Positions 1 to 13,721 are shown, numbered from the stretch's first letter. The stretch is DNA of 64,000 nt from Chromobacterium rhizoryzae (GCF_020544465.1 NZ_CP066126.1:558001-622000), one strand, 5' to 3'. The notes: generated by a model not told the origin, from the sequence alone. Translations and numbers: made by a program.

Positions 1-531
1 GACCAAGTGGTTCGTGGTTCCGTGGTTCTGCCGCGCGGCACCGGCAAGTCCGTACGCGTTGCCGTGTTCGCTCAAGGCGCGAACGCTGAAGCCGCTAAAG
101 CCGCTGGCGCCGAAGTCGTTGGTTTCGACGATCTGGCCGAGCAGGTTAAAGCCGGCAATCTGGACTTCGACATCGTGATCGCCTCCCCGGACGCCATGCG
201 CGTTGTGGGTCAGCTGGGTCAGATCCTGGGCCCGCGCGGCCTGATGCCGAACCCGAAGGTGGGCACCGTGACCCCGAACGTAGCCGAGGCCGTGAAAAAC
301 GCCAAGGCCGGTCAGGTTCAGTACCGTACCGACAAGGCCGGTATCGTTCACGCCACCATCGGCCGTGCTTCTTTCGAAGCCGAAGCTCTGCGTGAAAACT
401 TCTCCGCTCTGGTTGATGCCCTGGTGAAAGCCAAGCCGGCAGCTTCCAAGGGCGTGTATCTGAAAAAGATCGCCGTATCCAGCACCATGGGTGTCGGCGC
501 TCGTGTAGATACCAACTCGATCAGCGCTTAA
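1..531 (+). CDS. rplA: 50S ribosomal protein L1 (5' truncated by window edge)
   Basis: The reading frame is open from base 1 (D-Q-V-V-R-G-S) to a TAA at 529-531, so about the first quarter of the protein is missing. The L1 core GQILGPRGLMPNPKVGTV and the C-terminal tail ending KIAVSSTMGVGARVD are clear. L1 binds 23S rRNA at the L1 stalk and, in well studied bacteria, represses its own L11-L1 mRNA. The GTG at base 7 lies inside the gene and is not a start. Next comes the leader of the rplJ-rplL-rpoBC operon. Confidence 0.97.
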   Translation, partial: DQVVRGSVVLPRGTGKSVRVAVFAQGANAEAAKAAGAEVVGFDDLAEQVKAGNLDFDIVIASPDAMRVVGQLGQILGPRGLMPNPKVGTVTPNVAEAVKNAKAGQVQYRTDKAGIVHATIGRASFEAEALRENFSALVDALVKAKPAASKGVYLKKIAVSSTMGVGARVDTNSISA

Positions 532-546
532 TCGCTGTTTGAGTTT

Positions 547-570
547 GGCGGGGCGGTTCGCCGCCTCGCC
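547..570 (+). other. GC-rich stem-loop just after rplA
   Basis: Bases 547-556 pair with 561-570 (10 bp with one G-T pair) around a TTCG tetraloop. It begins 15 nt after the rplA stop. No U-run follows, so it is not a complete intrinsic terminator. It more likely protects the rplA mRNA 3' end or partly attenuates read-through into the rplJ leader. Confidence 0.6.
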
Positions 571-577
571 AAGGCTT

Positions 578-700
578 TGGGCTGGCAAGTTCGCTTGCCA
601 GGTTGTCAAAGACCGTAGGCGCCGAAAGGCTTAATCGCAGATTTGCCGGTATGGAAGTCCGCACCCTACGCAGATGGTGTACCCGAAACAGGCTTCTGAA
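578..700 (+). promoter_or_regulatory. L10(L12) autoregulatory leader (rplJ leader)
   Basis: A perfect 8-bp TTCG-capped hairpin (582-589 with 594-601) is followed by the ACCGTAGG element (612-619). This pairs with CCTACG (665-670) and GGT (676-678), leaving an asymmetric internal loop GCAGAT. That arrangement, with a CTTAATC segment in between, is the one I know from L10 leaders, where the L10(L12)4 complex binds and represses translation of rplJ. The outer limits are approximate. Unusually, a tRNA gene lies between this leader and rplJ. Confidence 0.75.
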
Positions 701-710
701 CAAAGTTCAA

Positions 711-785
<75 letters not shown>

Positions 786-827
786 GTTCTTTATGATGTC
801 TCCTGATGTAGGTCGCCGCTGCAAAGC

Positions 828-849
828 GAAGCGAAAATCCTTTCGCTTC
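828..849 (+). other. stem-loop between tRNA-Thr and rplJ
   Basis: GAAGCGAAA (828-836) pairs perfectly with TTTCGCTTC (841-849) around a 4-nt loop. It ends 11 nt before the GGAGG of rplJ and could stabilise the 5' end of the mRNA left after tRNA processing, or modulate access to the ribosome binding site. Function is inferred only from position. Confidence 0.5.
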
Positions 850-871
850 ATTTCAGTCTAGGAGGTAGACC

Positions 872-1369
872 TTGAGTCTCAATATCGAAGATAAAAAGGC
901 GGTCGTAGCTGAAGTATCTGCCACGCTGGCAGACGCTCAGACCCTCGTTATCGCTGAATATCGGGGCATCGAGGTAAGCAGCATGACCAAACTCCGCGCT
1001 CAGGCGCGCGAGAATGGCGTATACCTGCGCGTTCTGAAGAACACGCTGGTTCGCCGTGCTGTGGAAGGCACTCCGTTTGCCGGTCTGGCTGACCAAATGG
1101 TCGGCCCGCTGGTTTACGCTGTTTCCACCGACCCGGTAGCTGCTGCCAAGGTGCTGCATCAATATGCCAAGGCTGACGACAAAATCATCGTCAAAGCAGG
1201 TTCCTACGATGGCCAGGTGCTGAACGCCGCTCAGGTTGCTGAGCTCGCGTCCATCCCGAGCCGCGAAGAACTGCTGTCCAAGCTTCTCTACGTTATGCAG
1301 GCTCCGGTCGCTGGCTTCGCCCGCGCGCTGGCCGCCCTGTCCGACAAGAAGCAAGCCGAAGCCGCTTAA
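872..1369 (+). CDS. rplJ: 50S ribosomal protein L10
   Basis: The product is 165 aa, starting MSLNIEDKKAVVAEVSA, the usual beta-proteobacterial L10 N-terminus. The start is a TTG at 872, preceded by AGGAGG (860-865), so the non-ATG start is well supported. L10 anchors the L7/L12 dimers on the 50S stalk by its C-terminal helix, and the complex represses this operon by binding the upstream leader. rplL follows after 36 nt. Confidence 0.97.
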   Translation: MSLNIEDKKAVVAEVSATLADAQTLVIAEYRGIEVSSMTKLRAQARENGVYLRVLKNTLVRRAVEGTPFAGLADQMVGPLVYAVSTDPVAAAKVLHQYAKADDKIIVKAGSYDGQVLNAAQVAELASIPSREELLSKLLYVMQAPVAGFARALAALSDKKQAEAA

Positions 1370-1405
1370 CTTATTTGATTCTTATAGAATTCAGGAGATT
1401 TTCAC

Positions 1406-1777
1406 ATGGCAATCACCAAAGAAGACATCCTCGAGGCCGTTGCTGGTCTGACCGTGATGGAACTGAACGACCTGGTTAAGGCGTTCGAAGAGAAGTTCGG
1501 CGTTTCCGCCGCTGCTGTTGCTGTTGCTGGCCCGGCTGGCGCCGGCGCTGCTGCCGCTGAAGAAAAAACCGAGTTTGACGTTATCCTGACTGGCGCTGGC
1601 GACAACAAGGTTGGCGTGATCAAGGTTGTGCGCGCAATCACCGGTCTGGGCCTGAAAGAAGCCAAAGACCTGGTTGACGGCGCTCCGAAAGCCCTGAAAG
1701 AAGGCGTGGCGAAGGCTGAAGCCGACGACATCCTGAAACAGCTGACCGAAGCCGGTGCTAAGGCTGAAATCAAATAA
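1406..1777 (+). CDS. rplL: 50S ribosomal protein L7/L12
   Basis: The product is 123 aa. An N-terminal dimerisation region (MAITKEDILEAVAGLTVMEL) is joined by an Ala/Gly-rich hinge (around residues 35-52) to the conserved C-terminal domain with GLGLKEAKDLVD. L7/L12 forms the flexible stalk that recruits and activates translational GTPases such as EF-Tu and EF-G. The ATG is preceded by CAGGAGA. Codon use is strongly biased, as expected for a very highly expressed gene. Confidence 0.98.
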   Translation: MAITKEDILEAVAGLTVMELNDLVKAFEEKFGVSAAAVAVAGPAGAGAAAAEEKTEFDVILTGAGDNKVGVIKVVRAITGLGLKEAKDLVDGAPKALKEGVAKAEADDILKQLTEAGAKAEIK

Positions 1778-1799
1778 TCTTCTTTGAAAAAAGAGGGTG

Positions 1800-1829
1800 A
1801 GGCTGGCGGAGAAATCCGCCAGCCTTATT
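1800..1829 (+). terminator. rplL-rpoB attenuator hairpin
   Basis: A perfect 11-bp stem (1800-1810 with 1815-1825) is capped by GAAA and followed by a short weak U-run (TTATTG). Its position between rplL and rpoB matches the partial terminator that in E. coli lowers RNA polymerase subunit output relative to L7/L12. I infer the same role here, with read-through expected. Confidence 0.75.
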
Positions 1830-1935
1830 GCGCTTGTAGTTGGCCGAAACGAAGAAGGTAAAAGCCAGCAATTATTGAGCGTGGCTGCTGACTTTTGGTT
1901 TCTTGCTTGCGCCACCCCACCTCGATGGAGACTCT

Positions 1936-6111
<4,176 letters not shown>

Positions 6112-6165
6112 TTGGGTTGAATGGGCGCGGCAAGCCGCCGCGCCTGTCCCCTGACTGGAGACGCA

Positions 6166-9100
6166 ATGAAAGCTCTGCTCGACCTCTTTAAGCAAGTTAC
6201 GCAAGAAGAAGAGTTTGATGCGATTAAGATCGGCATCGCCTCGCCTGACAAGATCCGTTCCTGGTCTTATGGTGAAGTAAAAAAGCCTGAAACCATCAAC
6301 TATCGTACCTTCAAACCGGAACGCGACGGCCTGTTCTGCGCGCGCATCTTCGGACCGGTGAAGGACTATGAGTGCTTGTGCGGCAAGTACAAGCGCCTGA
6401 AGCATCGCGGCGTGATCTGCGAGAAGTGCGGCGTGGAAGTCACCTTGTCCAAGGTGCGTCGCGAACGCATGGGCCACATCGAGCTGGCCAGCCCGACCGC
6501 GCACATCTGGTTCCTGAAGTCGCTGCCGTCGCGTCTGGGCATGGTGCTGGACATGACGCTGCGCGACATCGAACGCGTGCTGTACTTCGAAGCGTTCGTG
6601 GTGACCGATCCGGGCATGACCCCGCTGCAATACCGTCAGCTGCTGACCGAAGAGGACTTCCTGGACAAGGAAGACCAGTACGGTGAAGAGTTCGTCGCCA
6701 TGATGGGCGCCGAAGCGGTCAAGGAATTGCTGAAGAAGCTGAACCTGGACAGCGAGATCGAGACTCTGCGCGCCGAACTCAAGGCCACCAGCTCCGACAC
6801 CAAGATCAAGAAGATCTCCAAGCGCCTGAAAGTGCTGGAGGCCTTCCAACGTTCCGGCATGAAGCCGGAATGGATGATCCTGGAAGTGCTGCCGGTGCTG
6901 CCGCCGGAACTGCGTCCGCTGGTGCCGCTGGACGGCGGTCGCTTCGCGACTTCCGATCTGAACGATCTGTACCGCCGCGTGATCAACCGTAACAACCGTC
7001 TGAAGCGCCTGCTGGAACTGCGCGCGCCGGACATCATCGTGCGCAACGAGAAGCGCATGCTGCAGGAATCGGTTGACTCGCTGCTGGACAACGGCCGTCG
7101 CGGCAAGGCGATGACCGGCGCCAACAAGCGTCCGCTGAAGTCGCTGGCCGACATGATCAAGGGCAAGGGCGGTCGTTTCCGTCAGAACTTGCTGGGTAAG
7201 CGCGTGGACTACTCCGGTCGTTCCGTGATTACCGTGGGCCCGACCCTGCGTCTGCATCAGTGCGGCCTGCCTAAGAAAATGGCGCTGGAACTGTTCAAGC
7301 CCTTCATCTTCCACAAGCTGGAAGTGATGGGTCTGGCCTCCACCATCAAGGCGGCCAAGAAGCTGGTAGAGCAGGAAGTGCCGGAAGTCTGGGACATCCT
7401 GGAAGACGTGATCCGCGAGCATCCGGTGCTGCTGAACCGCGCGCCGACGCTGCACCGCCTGGGTATTCAGGCGTTCGAGCCGGTGCTGATCGAAGGCAAG
7501 GCCATCCAACTGCACCCGCTGGTCTGCGCGGCGTTCAACGCCGACTTTGACGGTGACCAGATGGCTGTTCACGTGCCGCTGTCGCTGGAAGCGCAGATGG
7601 AAGCCCGCACCCTGATGCTGGCCACCAACAACGTGCTGTCCCCGGCCAACGGCGACCCGATTATCGTGCCGTCACAGGATATCGTGTTGGGTCTGTACTA
7701 CATGACCCGCGATAAGGTGAACGGCAAGGGCGAAGGCATGGTGTTTGCGGACACCAAGGAAGTGCATCGCGCCTACGAAACCCGTCAGGTTGAGCTGGCG
7801 ACGCGCATCACCGTGCGTCTGCGCGAGTGGGAAAAAGACGAGCAGGGCGAGTTCCAGCCGGTGATCAAGCGTTACGACACCACCGTGGGCCGCGCCATTC
7901 TGTCCGACATCCTGCCGAAAGGCCTGCCGTTCGAGCACATCAACAAGGCGCTGAAGAAGAAGGAAATCTCCAAGCTGATCAACGTATCGTTCCGCCGTTG
8001 CGGCATCCGCGATACCGTGATCTTCGCCGACCAGTTGATGTACACCGGTTTCGCCTACTCCACTCGCGGCGGCATCTCCATTTGCGTGGACGATATGCAG
8101 ATCCCGGCCAAGAAGGTCGACCTGCTCGCCGACGCGCAGAAGGAAGTCAAAGAGATCGAAGAGCAGTACCGTCAAGGTCTGGTGACCCAGGGCGAACGCT
8201 ACAACAAGGTAGTGGACATCTGGGGCCGCACCGGCGACAAGATCGCCAAGGCGATGATGGACGAGCTGTCCAAGCAGAAGGTGCTGGACCGCGAAGGCAA
8301 GGAAGTCGATCAGGAATCCTTCAACTCCATTTACATGATGGCCGACTCGGGCGCGCGGGGTTCCGCCGCCCAGATCAAGCAGCTGGCCGGCATGCGGGGT
8401 CTGATGGCCAAGCCGGACGGCTCGATTATCGAGACGCCGATTACCGCGAACTTCCGCGAAGGCCTGACCGTACTGCAGTACTTTATTTCCACTCACGGTG
8501 CGCGTAAGGGTCTGGCGGATACCGCTTTGAAGACCGCGAACTCCGGTTACCTGACGCGTCGTTTGGTCGACGTGACCCAGGACTTGGTGGTGATCGAGGA
8601 CGATTGCGGCACCAGCAACGGCTTCACCATGAAGGCCGTGCTGCAAGGCGGCGACGTGATCGAACCGCTGCGCGACCGCATCCTGGGCCGCGTGGCCGCG
8701 ATCGACCTGGTGGATCCGTCCACCGGCGAGACCGTGATCGAAGCCGGCACCCTGCTGGACGAGCATCTGGTGGACGTGGTGGACAGCCTGGGCATCGACG
8801 AAGTGAAGGTGCGTACCGCCATCACTTGCGACACCCGCTACGGCCTGTGCGCCAAGTGCTATGGTCGCGACCTGGCGCGCGGCAAGCGCGTCAACGCCGG
8901 CGAAGCCATCGGCGTGATCGCCGCCCAGTCCATTGGCGAACCGGGCACCCAGCTGACCATGCGTACCTTCCACATCGGTGGCGCGGCGTCGCGAAACGCG
9001 GCCGCCAGCCAGGTGGAGGGCAAGTCCAACGGCACCGTGCGCTTCTCCAGTCAGATGCGCTATGTGGCGAACACCAAGGGCGAGCTGATCGTCATCACCC

Positions 9101-10362
9101 GCTCCGGCGAAGTGGTGATCCACGACGATATGGGCCGTGAGCGCGAGCGTCACAAAGTGCCGTACGGCGCGACCCTGATGGTCACCGACGGTCTGGTGAT
9201 CAAGGCGGGCGCGGTGTTGGCCACTTGGGACCCGCACACCCGTCCGATCATCACCGAGTACGCGGGCCGCGTGAAGTTCGAAAACGTGGAAGAGGGCAAC
9301 ACCGTAGCCAAGCAGACCGACGAAGTGACGGGTCTGTCGACGCTGGTGGTGATCGATCCGAAGCGCCGCGCCGGTTCGCAGTCCAAGATGCTGCGTCCTC
9401 TGGTGAAGCTGCTGGACGACAACGGCAACGAAGTGAAGCTGGCCGGTTCCGAAGCCTCGGTATCGATCACCTTCCAGGTGGGCGCCATTATCACGGTGCG
9501 CGACGGTCAGGAAGTGGGCAAGGGCGAAGTGCTGGCCCGCATCCCGCAAGAATCGTCCAAGACCCGCGATATTACCGGTGGTCTGCCGCGTGTGGCCGAG
9601 CTGTTCGAAGCGCGTTCGCCGAAAGACGCCGGCATGCTGGCGGAAGTGACCGGTACGATTTCCTTCGGCAAGGACACCAAGGGCAAGCAGCGCCTGATCA
9701 TCACCGATCTGGAAGGCAATGGTTACGAAAACCTGATCCCGAAAGACAAGCACGTGCTGGTGCACGACGGTCAGGTGGTGAACCGCGGCGAATCCATCGT
9801 CGACGGTCCGGTGGATCCGCACGACATTCTGCGTCTGCAGGGTATCGAGGCCTTGGCTCGCTACATCGTTCAAGAGGTGCAGGAGGTGTATCGTCTGCAG
9901 GGCGTGAAGATCAACGACAAGCACATCGAGGTGATCATTCGCCAGATGCTGCGTCGCGTGATCATCTCCGACAGCGGCGACACCGAGTTCATCCAGGGCG
10001 AGCAGGTGGAACGCGCCGACGCGCTGGAAATGAACGACAAGATGCTGGCGGAAGGCCGTGAGCCTGCGCAGTACGAAAACGTGCTGCTGGGTATCACCAA
10101 GGCGTCCTTGTCCACCGACTCCTTCATCTCCGCGGCTTCCTTCCAGGAAACCACCCGCGTGCTGACCGAAGCGGCGATCATGGGCAAGAAGGACGACTTG
10201 CGCGGCCTGAAGGAAAACGTGATCGTCGGTCGTCTGATCCCGGCGGGTACCGGCCTGGCTTACCACCGCACCCGTCGCGGTTCGACGCAGCATACGCTGG
10301 AAGCGGCCGAAGCTCAGTTCTTCGACATCGCCCCGGCCGACGCGCTCGACAGCAACGAATAA
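6166..10362 (+). CDS. rpoC: DNA-directed RNA polymerase beta' subunit
   Basis: The product is 1398 aa from the ATG at 6166 (MKALLDLFKQVTQEEEFDAIKIG), preceded by CTGGAGA. The catalytic Mg-binding NADFDGD motif falls at residues 458-464, exactly the E. coli numbering. The N-terminal zinc-binding cluster (CLCGKYK...CEKCGVEV) and the trigger-loop region with GEPGTQLTMRTFHIGGAA are intact. The in-frame ATG at 6121 gives a non-conserved extension and was not used. A strong terminator follows. Confidence 0.98.
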   Translation: MKALLDLFKQVTQEEEFDAIKIGIASPDKIRSWSYGEVKKPETINYRTFKPERDGLFCARIFGPVKDYECLCGKYKRLKHRGVICEKCGVEVTLSKVRRERMGHIELASPTAHIWFLKSLPSRLGMVLDMTLRDIERVLYFEAFVVTDPGMTPLQYRQLLTEEDFLDKEDQYGEEFVAMMGAEAVKELLKKLNLDSEIETLRAELKATSSDTKIKKISKRLKVLEAFQRSGMKPEWMILEVLPVLPPELRPLVPLDGGRFATSDLNDLYRRVINRNNRLKRLLELRAPDIIVRNEKRMLQESVDSLLDNGRRGKAMTGANKRPLKSLADMIKGKGGRFRQNLLGKRVDYSGRSVITVGPTLRLHQCGLPKKMALELFKPFIFHKLEVMGLASTIKAAKKLVEQEVPEVWDILEDVIREHPVLLNRAPTLHRLGIQAFEPVLIEGKAIQLHPLVCAAFNADFDGDQMAVHVPLSLEAQMEARTLMLATNNVLSPANGDPIIVPSQDIVLGLYYMTRDKVNGKGEGMVFADTKEVHRAYETRQVELATRITVRLREWEKDEQGEFQPVIKRYDTTVGRAILSDILPKGLPFEHINKALKKKEISKLINVSFRRCGIRDTVIFADQLMYTGFAYSTRGGISICVDDMQIPAKKVDLLADAQKEVKEIEEQYRQGLVTQGERYNKVVDIWGRTGDKIAKAMMDELSKQKVLDREGKEVDQESFNSIYMMADSGARGSAAQIKQLAGMRGLMAKPDGSIIETPITANFREGLTVLQYFISTHGARKGLADTALKTANSGYLTRRLVDVTQDLVVIEDDCGTSNGFTMKAVLQGGDVIEPLRDRILGRVAAIDLVDPSTGETVIEAGTLLDEHLVDVVDSLGIDEVKVRTAITCDTRYGLCAKCYGRDLARGKRVNAGEAIGVIAAQSIGEPGTQLTMRTFHIGGAASRNAAASQVEGKSNGTVRFSSQMRYVANTKGELIVITRSGEVVIHDDMGRERERHKVPYGATLMVTDGLVIKAGAVLATWDPHTRPIITEYAGRVKFENVEEGNTVAKQTDEVTGLSTLVVIDPKRRAGSQSKMLRPLVKLLDDNGNEVKLAGSEASVSITFQVGAIITVRDGQEVGKGEVLARIPQESSKTRDITGGLPRVAELFEARSPKDAGMLAEVTGTISFGKDTKGKQRLIITDLEGNGYENLIPKDKHVLVHDGQVVNRGESIVDGPVDPHDILRLQGIEALARYIVQEVQEVYRLQGVKINDKHIEVIIRQMLRRVIISDSGDTEFIQGEQVERADALEMNDKMLAEGREPAQYENVLLGITKASLSTDSFISAASFQETTRVLTEAAIMGKKDDLRGLKENVIVGRLIPAGTGLAYHRTRRGSTQHTLEAAEAQFFDIAPADALDSNE

Positions 10363-10433
10363 CGCTTAGTCGTCCTGGCCGGAAAGGGGCGGAATTGCCC
10401 GCCTCGGAAGGCCCTGACGCAAAGTGTTGAAAA

Positions 10434-10478
10434 AACGCTGCCCTATCAACGGTTAAGGTGATGGGGCGGCGTTGTTTT
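10434..10478 (+). terminator. intrinsic terminator after rpoC
   Basis: AACGCTGCCCTATCA (10434-10448) pairs with 10459-10473 over 15 bp, including two G-T pairs, with GTTTT following. An A-run lies just upstream. It closes the rplJL-rpoBC unit and ends 3 nt before the str promoter -35. Confidence 0.85.
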
Positions 10479-10480
10479 CA

Positions 10481-10510
10481 TTGACGGTAGGACGTTGACT
10501 AAAATATAAT
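10481..10510 (+). promoter_or_regulatory. sigma-70 promoter of the str operon
   Basis: TTGACG (10481-10486) and a perfect TATAAT (10505-10510) are separated by 18 nt. Transcription would start near 10517, giving an rpsL leader of about 50 nt. A second TTGACT at 10495 is only 4 nt from the -10 and cannot be the -35. Confidence 0.85.
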
Positions 10511-10569
10511 CCTCCGTCCTTTCTGGCGGCGTGTTGCCGCTGGAGAGCTTCAACTAGGAACTGATAGTA

Positions 10570-10941
10570 ATGCCAACCATTAACCAACTCGTTCGCAAAG
10601 GCCGCGTCGCCATCAAGGCGAAGAGCAAGGTGCCTGCGCTGGAAGCCTGCCCGCAGAAGCGTGGCGTGTGCACCCGTGTCTACACCACCACTCCGAAGAA
10701 GCCGAACTCGGCTCTGCGTAAAGTGTGCAAGGTTCGTCTGACCAACGGTTTCGAAGTGATTTCCTACATTGGTGGTGAAGGCCACAACCTGCAGGAACAC
10801 TCCGTAGTGCTGCTCCGCGGCGGTCGTGTAAAAGACTTGCCGGGTGTTCGCTACCACACCGTTCGCGGCTCCCTCGACACCGCAGGTGTTAAAGACCGTA
10901 AACAGGCTCGTTCCAAGTACGGCGCCAAGCGTCCCAAGTAA
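10570..10941 (+). CDS. rpsL: 30S ribosomal protein S12
   Basis: The product is 123 aa, with the decoding-centre loop TTTPKKPNSALRKV and the PGVRYH loop. Lys43 and Lys88, the classic streptomycin-resistance positions, are both the wild-type lysine. First gene of the str operon, 60 nt downstream of a strong promoter. Confidence 0.98.
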   Translation: MPTINQLVRKGRVAIKAKSKVPALEACPQKRGVCTRVYTTTPKKPNSALRKVCKVRLTNGFEVISYIGGEGHNLQEHSVVLLRGGRVKDLPGVRYHTVRGSLDTAGVKDRKQARSKYGAKRPK

Positions 10942-10990
10942 TTGGGTTGCACTCAAGGCGGCCTGATCAACACTCAGGGTCGTCTAGTAA

Positions 10991-11027
10991 GTGACTGCTC
11001 CATTGGGTAGTCATGAGCCAAAGCTCA
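10991..11027 (+). promoter_or_regulatory. possible S7-binding translational operator (rpsL-rpsG gap)
   Basis: The 109-nt rpsL-rpsG spacer holds a 10-bp stem with G-T pairs (10991-11000 with 11005-11014) followed by TGAGC-caaa-GCTCA (11014-11027). In E. coli the S7 repressor binds the equivalent intercistronic region of the str mRNA. The structural equivalence here is inferred from position only. Confidence 0.4.
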
Positions 11028-11050
11028 ACTGAATAATCTAAGGAAGTAAC

Positions 11051-11521
11051 ATGCCACGTCGCAGAGAAGTCCCCAAGCGCGAAATCCTGCCGGATCCGAA
11101 GTTCGGTTCCCAGGACCTGTCCAAGTTCATGAACGTAGTCATGATCGATGGCAAGAAATCCGTTGCAGAACGCATCATCTACGGTGCTCTGGAACAGATC
11201 GAAAAGAAATCCGGCAAGAATGCCCTGGAAGTATTCAACACCGCTCTGGCCAACGCCAAGCCGGTTGTTGAAGTAAAAAGCCGCCGTGTAGGCGGTGCCA
11301 ACTATCAAGTTCCTGTTGAAGTACGTCCGTCGCGTCGTATGGCTCTGGCCATGCGTTGGCTGCGCGACGCTGCGCGCAAGCGCGGCGAAAAGTCCATGGA
11401 CCTGCGCCTGGCTGGTGAGTTGCTCGACGCGGCCGAAGGCCGTGGCGGCGCGATGAAGAAGCGTGACGAAGTGCACCGTATGGCAGAAGCCAACAAGGCC
11501 TTCTCGCACTTCCGCTTCTAA
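11051..11521 (+). CDS. rpsG: 30S ribosomal protein S7
   Basis: The product is 156 aa, beginning MPRRREVPKREILPDPKFGS, with the central VEVRPSRRMALAMRWL segment and a basic C-terminus. S7 nucleates assembly of the 30S head by binding the 3' major domain of 16S rRNA, and acts as the str-operon repressor in model bacteria. The ATG follows AAGGAAG. Confidence 0.98.
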   Translation: MPRRREVPKREILPDPKFGSQDLSKFMNVVMIDGKKSVAERIIYGALEQIEKKSGKNALEVFNTALANAKPVVEVKSRRVGGANYQVPVEVRPSRRMALAMRWLRDAARKRGEKSMDLRLAGELLDAAEGRGGAMKKRDEVHRMAEANKAFSHFRF

Positions 11522-11548
11522 GCAGACCCACTATTTAAGGTGTAGATC

Positions 11549-13645
11549 GTGGCAAGGAAAACCCCCATTGAGCGTTACCGTAACATCGGTATCTCCGCTC
11601 ACATTGACGCCGGTAAGACGACCACTACCGAGCGTATTCTGTTTTACACCGGTGTGAACCACAAGCTGGGCGAGGTTCATGACGGCGCTGCCACCACCGA
11701 CTGGATGGAGCAGGAGCAGGAGCGTGGCATTACCATCACCTCCGCTGCTGTGACCACCTTCTGGAAAGGTATGGGGATGCAGTTCCCCGAGCACCGCTTC
11801 AACATCATCGACACCCCGGGACACGTGGACTTTACCATTGAGGTAGAGCGTTCCATGCGTGTACTGGACGGCGCGGTGATGGTGTACTGCGCGGTGGGTG
11901 GCGTTCAGCCCCAGTCTGAAACCGTATGGCGTCAGGCTAACAAGTACAAAGTTCCGCGTATCGCCTTCGTGAACAAGATGGACCGTCAAGGCGCCAACTT
12001 CTTCCGTGCGGTTGAACAGGTGAAGACTCGCCTGCGCGGCAATCCGGTGCCCATCGTCGTGCCTATTGGCGCTGAAGATGGTTTCACCGGCGTGGTCGAT
12101 CTGTTGAAGATGAAGGCCATCATCTGGGATGAAGCGTCCCAGGGCATGAAATTCGAATACGGCGACATCCCGGCCGATCTGGTTTCCGTGGCCGAAGAGT
12201 GGCGCGAGAAAATGGTCGAAGCCGCTGCCGAAGTCAGCGACGAGATGATGGACAAGTACTTGGGCGGCGAAACGCTGACCGAGGAAGAAATCATCGCCGG
12301 CCTGCGCGAGCGTACCCTGCGTTGCGAAATTCAGCCGATGCTGTGCGGCTCCGCGTTCAAGAACAAGGGTGTTCAGCGCATGCTGGACGCCGTGATTGAA
12401 CTGCTGCCGGCGCCGATCGACATTCCGGCCATCGCGGGTGAAACCGACGGCAAGCCGGCCGAGCGTCACGCTTCCGACGACGAGCCGTTCTCGGCTCTGG
12501 CGTTCAAGCTGATGAACGACCCGTACGTTGGTCAGCTGACCTTCTTCCGCGTCTACTCCGGTGTGGTGAAGTCCGGTGATACCGTGCTGAACTCCATCAA
12601 GGGCAAGAAAGAACGTATCGGCCGTATCGTGCAGATGATGGCGAACGACCGTATCGAGCTGGAAGAAGTGCGTGCCGGCGACATCGCCGCCGCCATCGGC
12701 TTGAAAGAAGTAACCACCGGCGAAACCCTGTGCGATCTGAACGCCGAAATCATCCTGGAGCGCATGGAGTTCCCGGAGCCGGTGATTCACGTTGCCGTTG
12801 AGCCGAAGACCAAGGCCGACCAGGAGAAGATGGGCGTTGCCCTGAACCGCCTGGCCAAGGAAGACCCGTCGTTCCGCGTGCGTACCGACGAAGAATCCGG
12901 CCAGACCATTATTTCCGGTATGGGCGAACTGCACCTGGAAATTCTGGTTGACCGCATGCGGCGTGAATTTGGCGTTGAAGCCAACGTTGGCGCTCCGCAA
13001 GTGGCTTACCGCGAAACCATTACCAAAGTCGTTACCGACGTTGACGGCAAGCACGTCAAGCAGTCCGGTGGTAAGGGTCAGTACGGCCATGCAGTCATTA
13101 CTCTGGAGCCGTCCGGCGAGGGCAATGGCTACAAGTTTGTCGACGAGATCAAGGGTGGTGTGATTCCGCGCGAATTCATCCCGTCCGTGGACAAGGGTAT
13201 TCAGAACACCCTGTCCAGCGGTATTCTCGCCGGCTTCCCGGTGGTGGACGTTACCGTGCGTCTGACCTTCGGTTCCTACCACGACGTCGACTCCTCGCAG
13301 ATCGCGTTCGAACTGGCTGGTTCCCTGGCTTTCAAAGAAGCCATGCGCCGTGCCGGTCCGTGCATCCTCGAGCCGATGATGGCGGTGGAAGTGGAAACTC
13401 CGGAAGAGTACATGGGCGATGTGATGGGCGACTTGAACCGTCGTCGCGGCATCGTTCAGGGTATGGACGACGATGGTTTGGGTGGCAAGAAGATCAAGGC
13501 CGAAGTACCGCTGGCCGAGATGTTCGGTTACTCCACCGACCTGCGTTCCGCTACCCAGGGTCGTGCGACTTACTCCATGGAGTTCAAGCACTACTCCGAA
13601 GCTCCGAAGCATGTTGCCGACGCCGTAATGGCCGCTCGCAAGTAA
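11549..13645 (+). CDS. fusA: elongation factor G
   Basis: The product is 698 aa with a GTG start at 11549 preceded by AAGGTG. GTPase motifs are intact: AHIDAGKTTTTERIL (G1), the DTPGHVDFTIEVERSMRVLDGAV switch II region, and NKMDRQGANF (G4). The domain IV and V regions follow to a usual EF-G length. EF-G drives translocation of tRNA-mRNA and, with RRF, ribosome recycling. It sits in the canonical str order rpsL-rpsG-fusA-tuf. Confidence 0.98.
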   Translation: MARKTPIERYRNIGISAHIDAGKTTTTERILFYTGVNHKLGEVHDGAATTDWMEQEQERGITITSAAVTTFWKGMGMQFPEHRFNIIDTPGHVDFTIEVERSMRVLDGAVMVYCAVGGVQPQSETVWRQANKYKVPRIAFVNKMDRQGANFFRAVEQVKTRLRGNPVPIVVPIGAEDGFTGVVDLLKMKAIIWDEASQGMKFEYGDIPADLVSVAEEWREKMVEAAAEVSDEMMDKYLGGETLTEEEIIAGLRERTLRCEIQPMLCGSAFKNKGVQRMLDAVIELLPAPIDIPAIAGETDGKPAERHASDDEPFSALAFKLMNDPYVGQLTFFRVYSGVVKSGDTVLNSIKGKKERIGRIVQMMANDRIELEEVRAGDIAAAIGLKEVTTGETLCDLNAEIILERMEFPEPVIHVAVEPKTKADQEKMGVALNRLAKEDPSFRVRTDEESGQTIISGMGELHLEILVDRMRREFGVEANVGAPQVAYRETITKVVTDVDGKHVKQSGGKGQYGHAVITLEPSGEGNGYKFVDEIKGGVIPREFIPSVDKGIQNTLSSGILAGFPVVDVTVRLTFGSYHDVDSSQIAFELAGSLAFKEAMRRAGPCILEPMMAVEVETPEEYMGDVMGDLNRRRGIVQGMDDDGLGGKKIKAEVPLAEMFGYSTDLRSATQGRATYSMEFKHYSEAPKHVADAVMAARK

Positions 13646-13655
13646 TGCGCGCTGA

Positions 13656-13686
13656 GGCTGGCCGGGCCGAAAGGTCCGGTCAGTCC
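13656..13686 (+). other. fusA-tuf intercistronic stem-loop
   Basis: A 13-bp stem with three G-T pairs (13656-13668 with 13673-13685) is closed by a GAAA tetraloop. No U-run follows, so it is more likely an mRNA stability or processing element than a terminator. It may help set the high EF-Tu to EF-G ratio. Confidence 0.55.
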
Positions 13687-13721
13687 CGATCTAATGTTCT
13701 TTAATTAAGGATTTTTGCAAA

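Noticed and set aside
10494..10510. TTGACT as -35 for the str promoter
   Set aside because: It is only 4 nt from TATAAT. TTGACG at 10481 has correct spacing.
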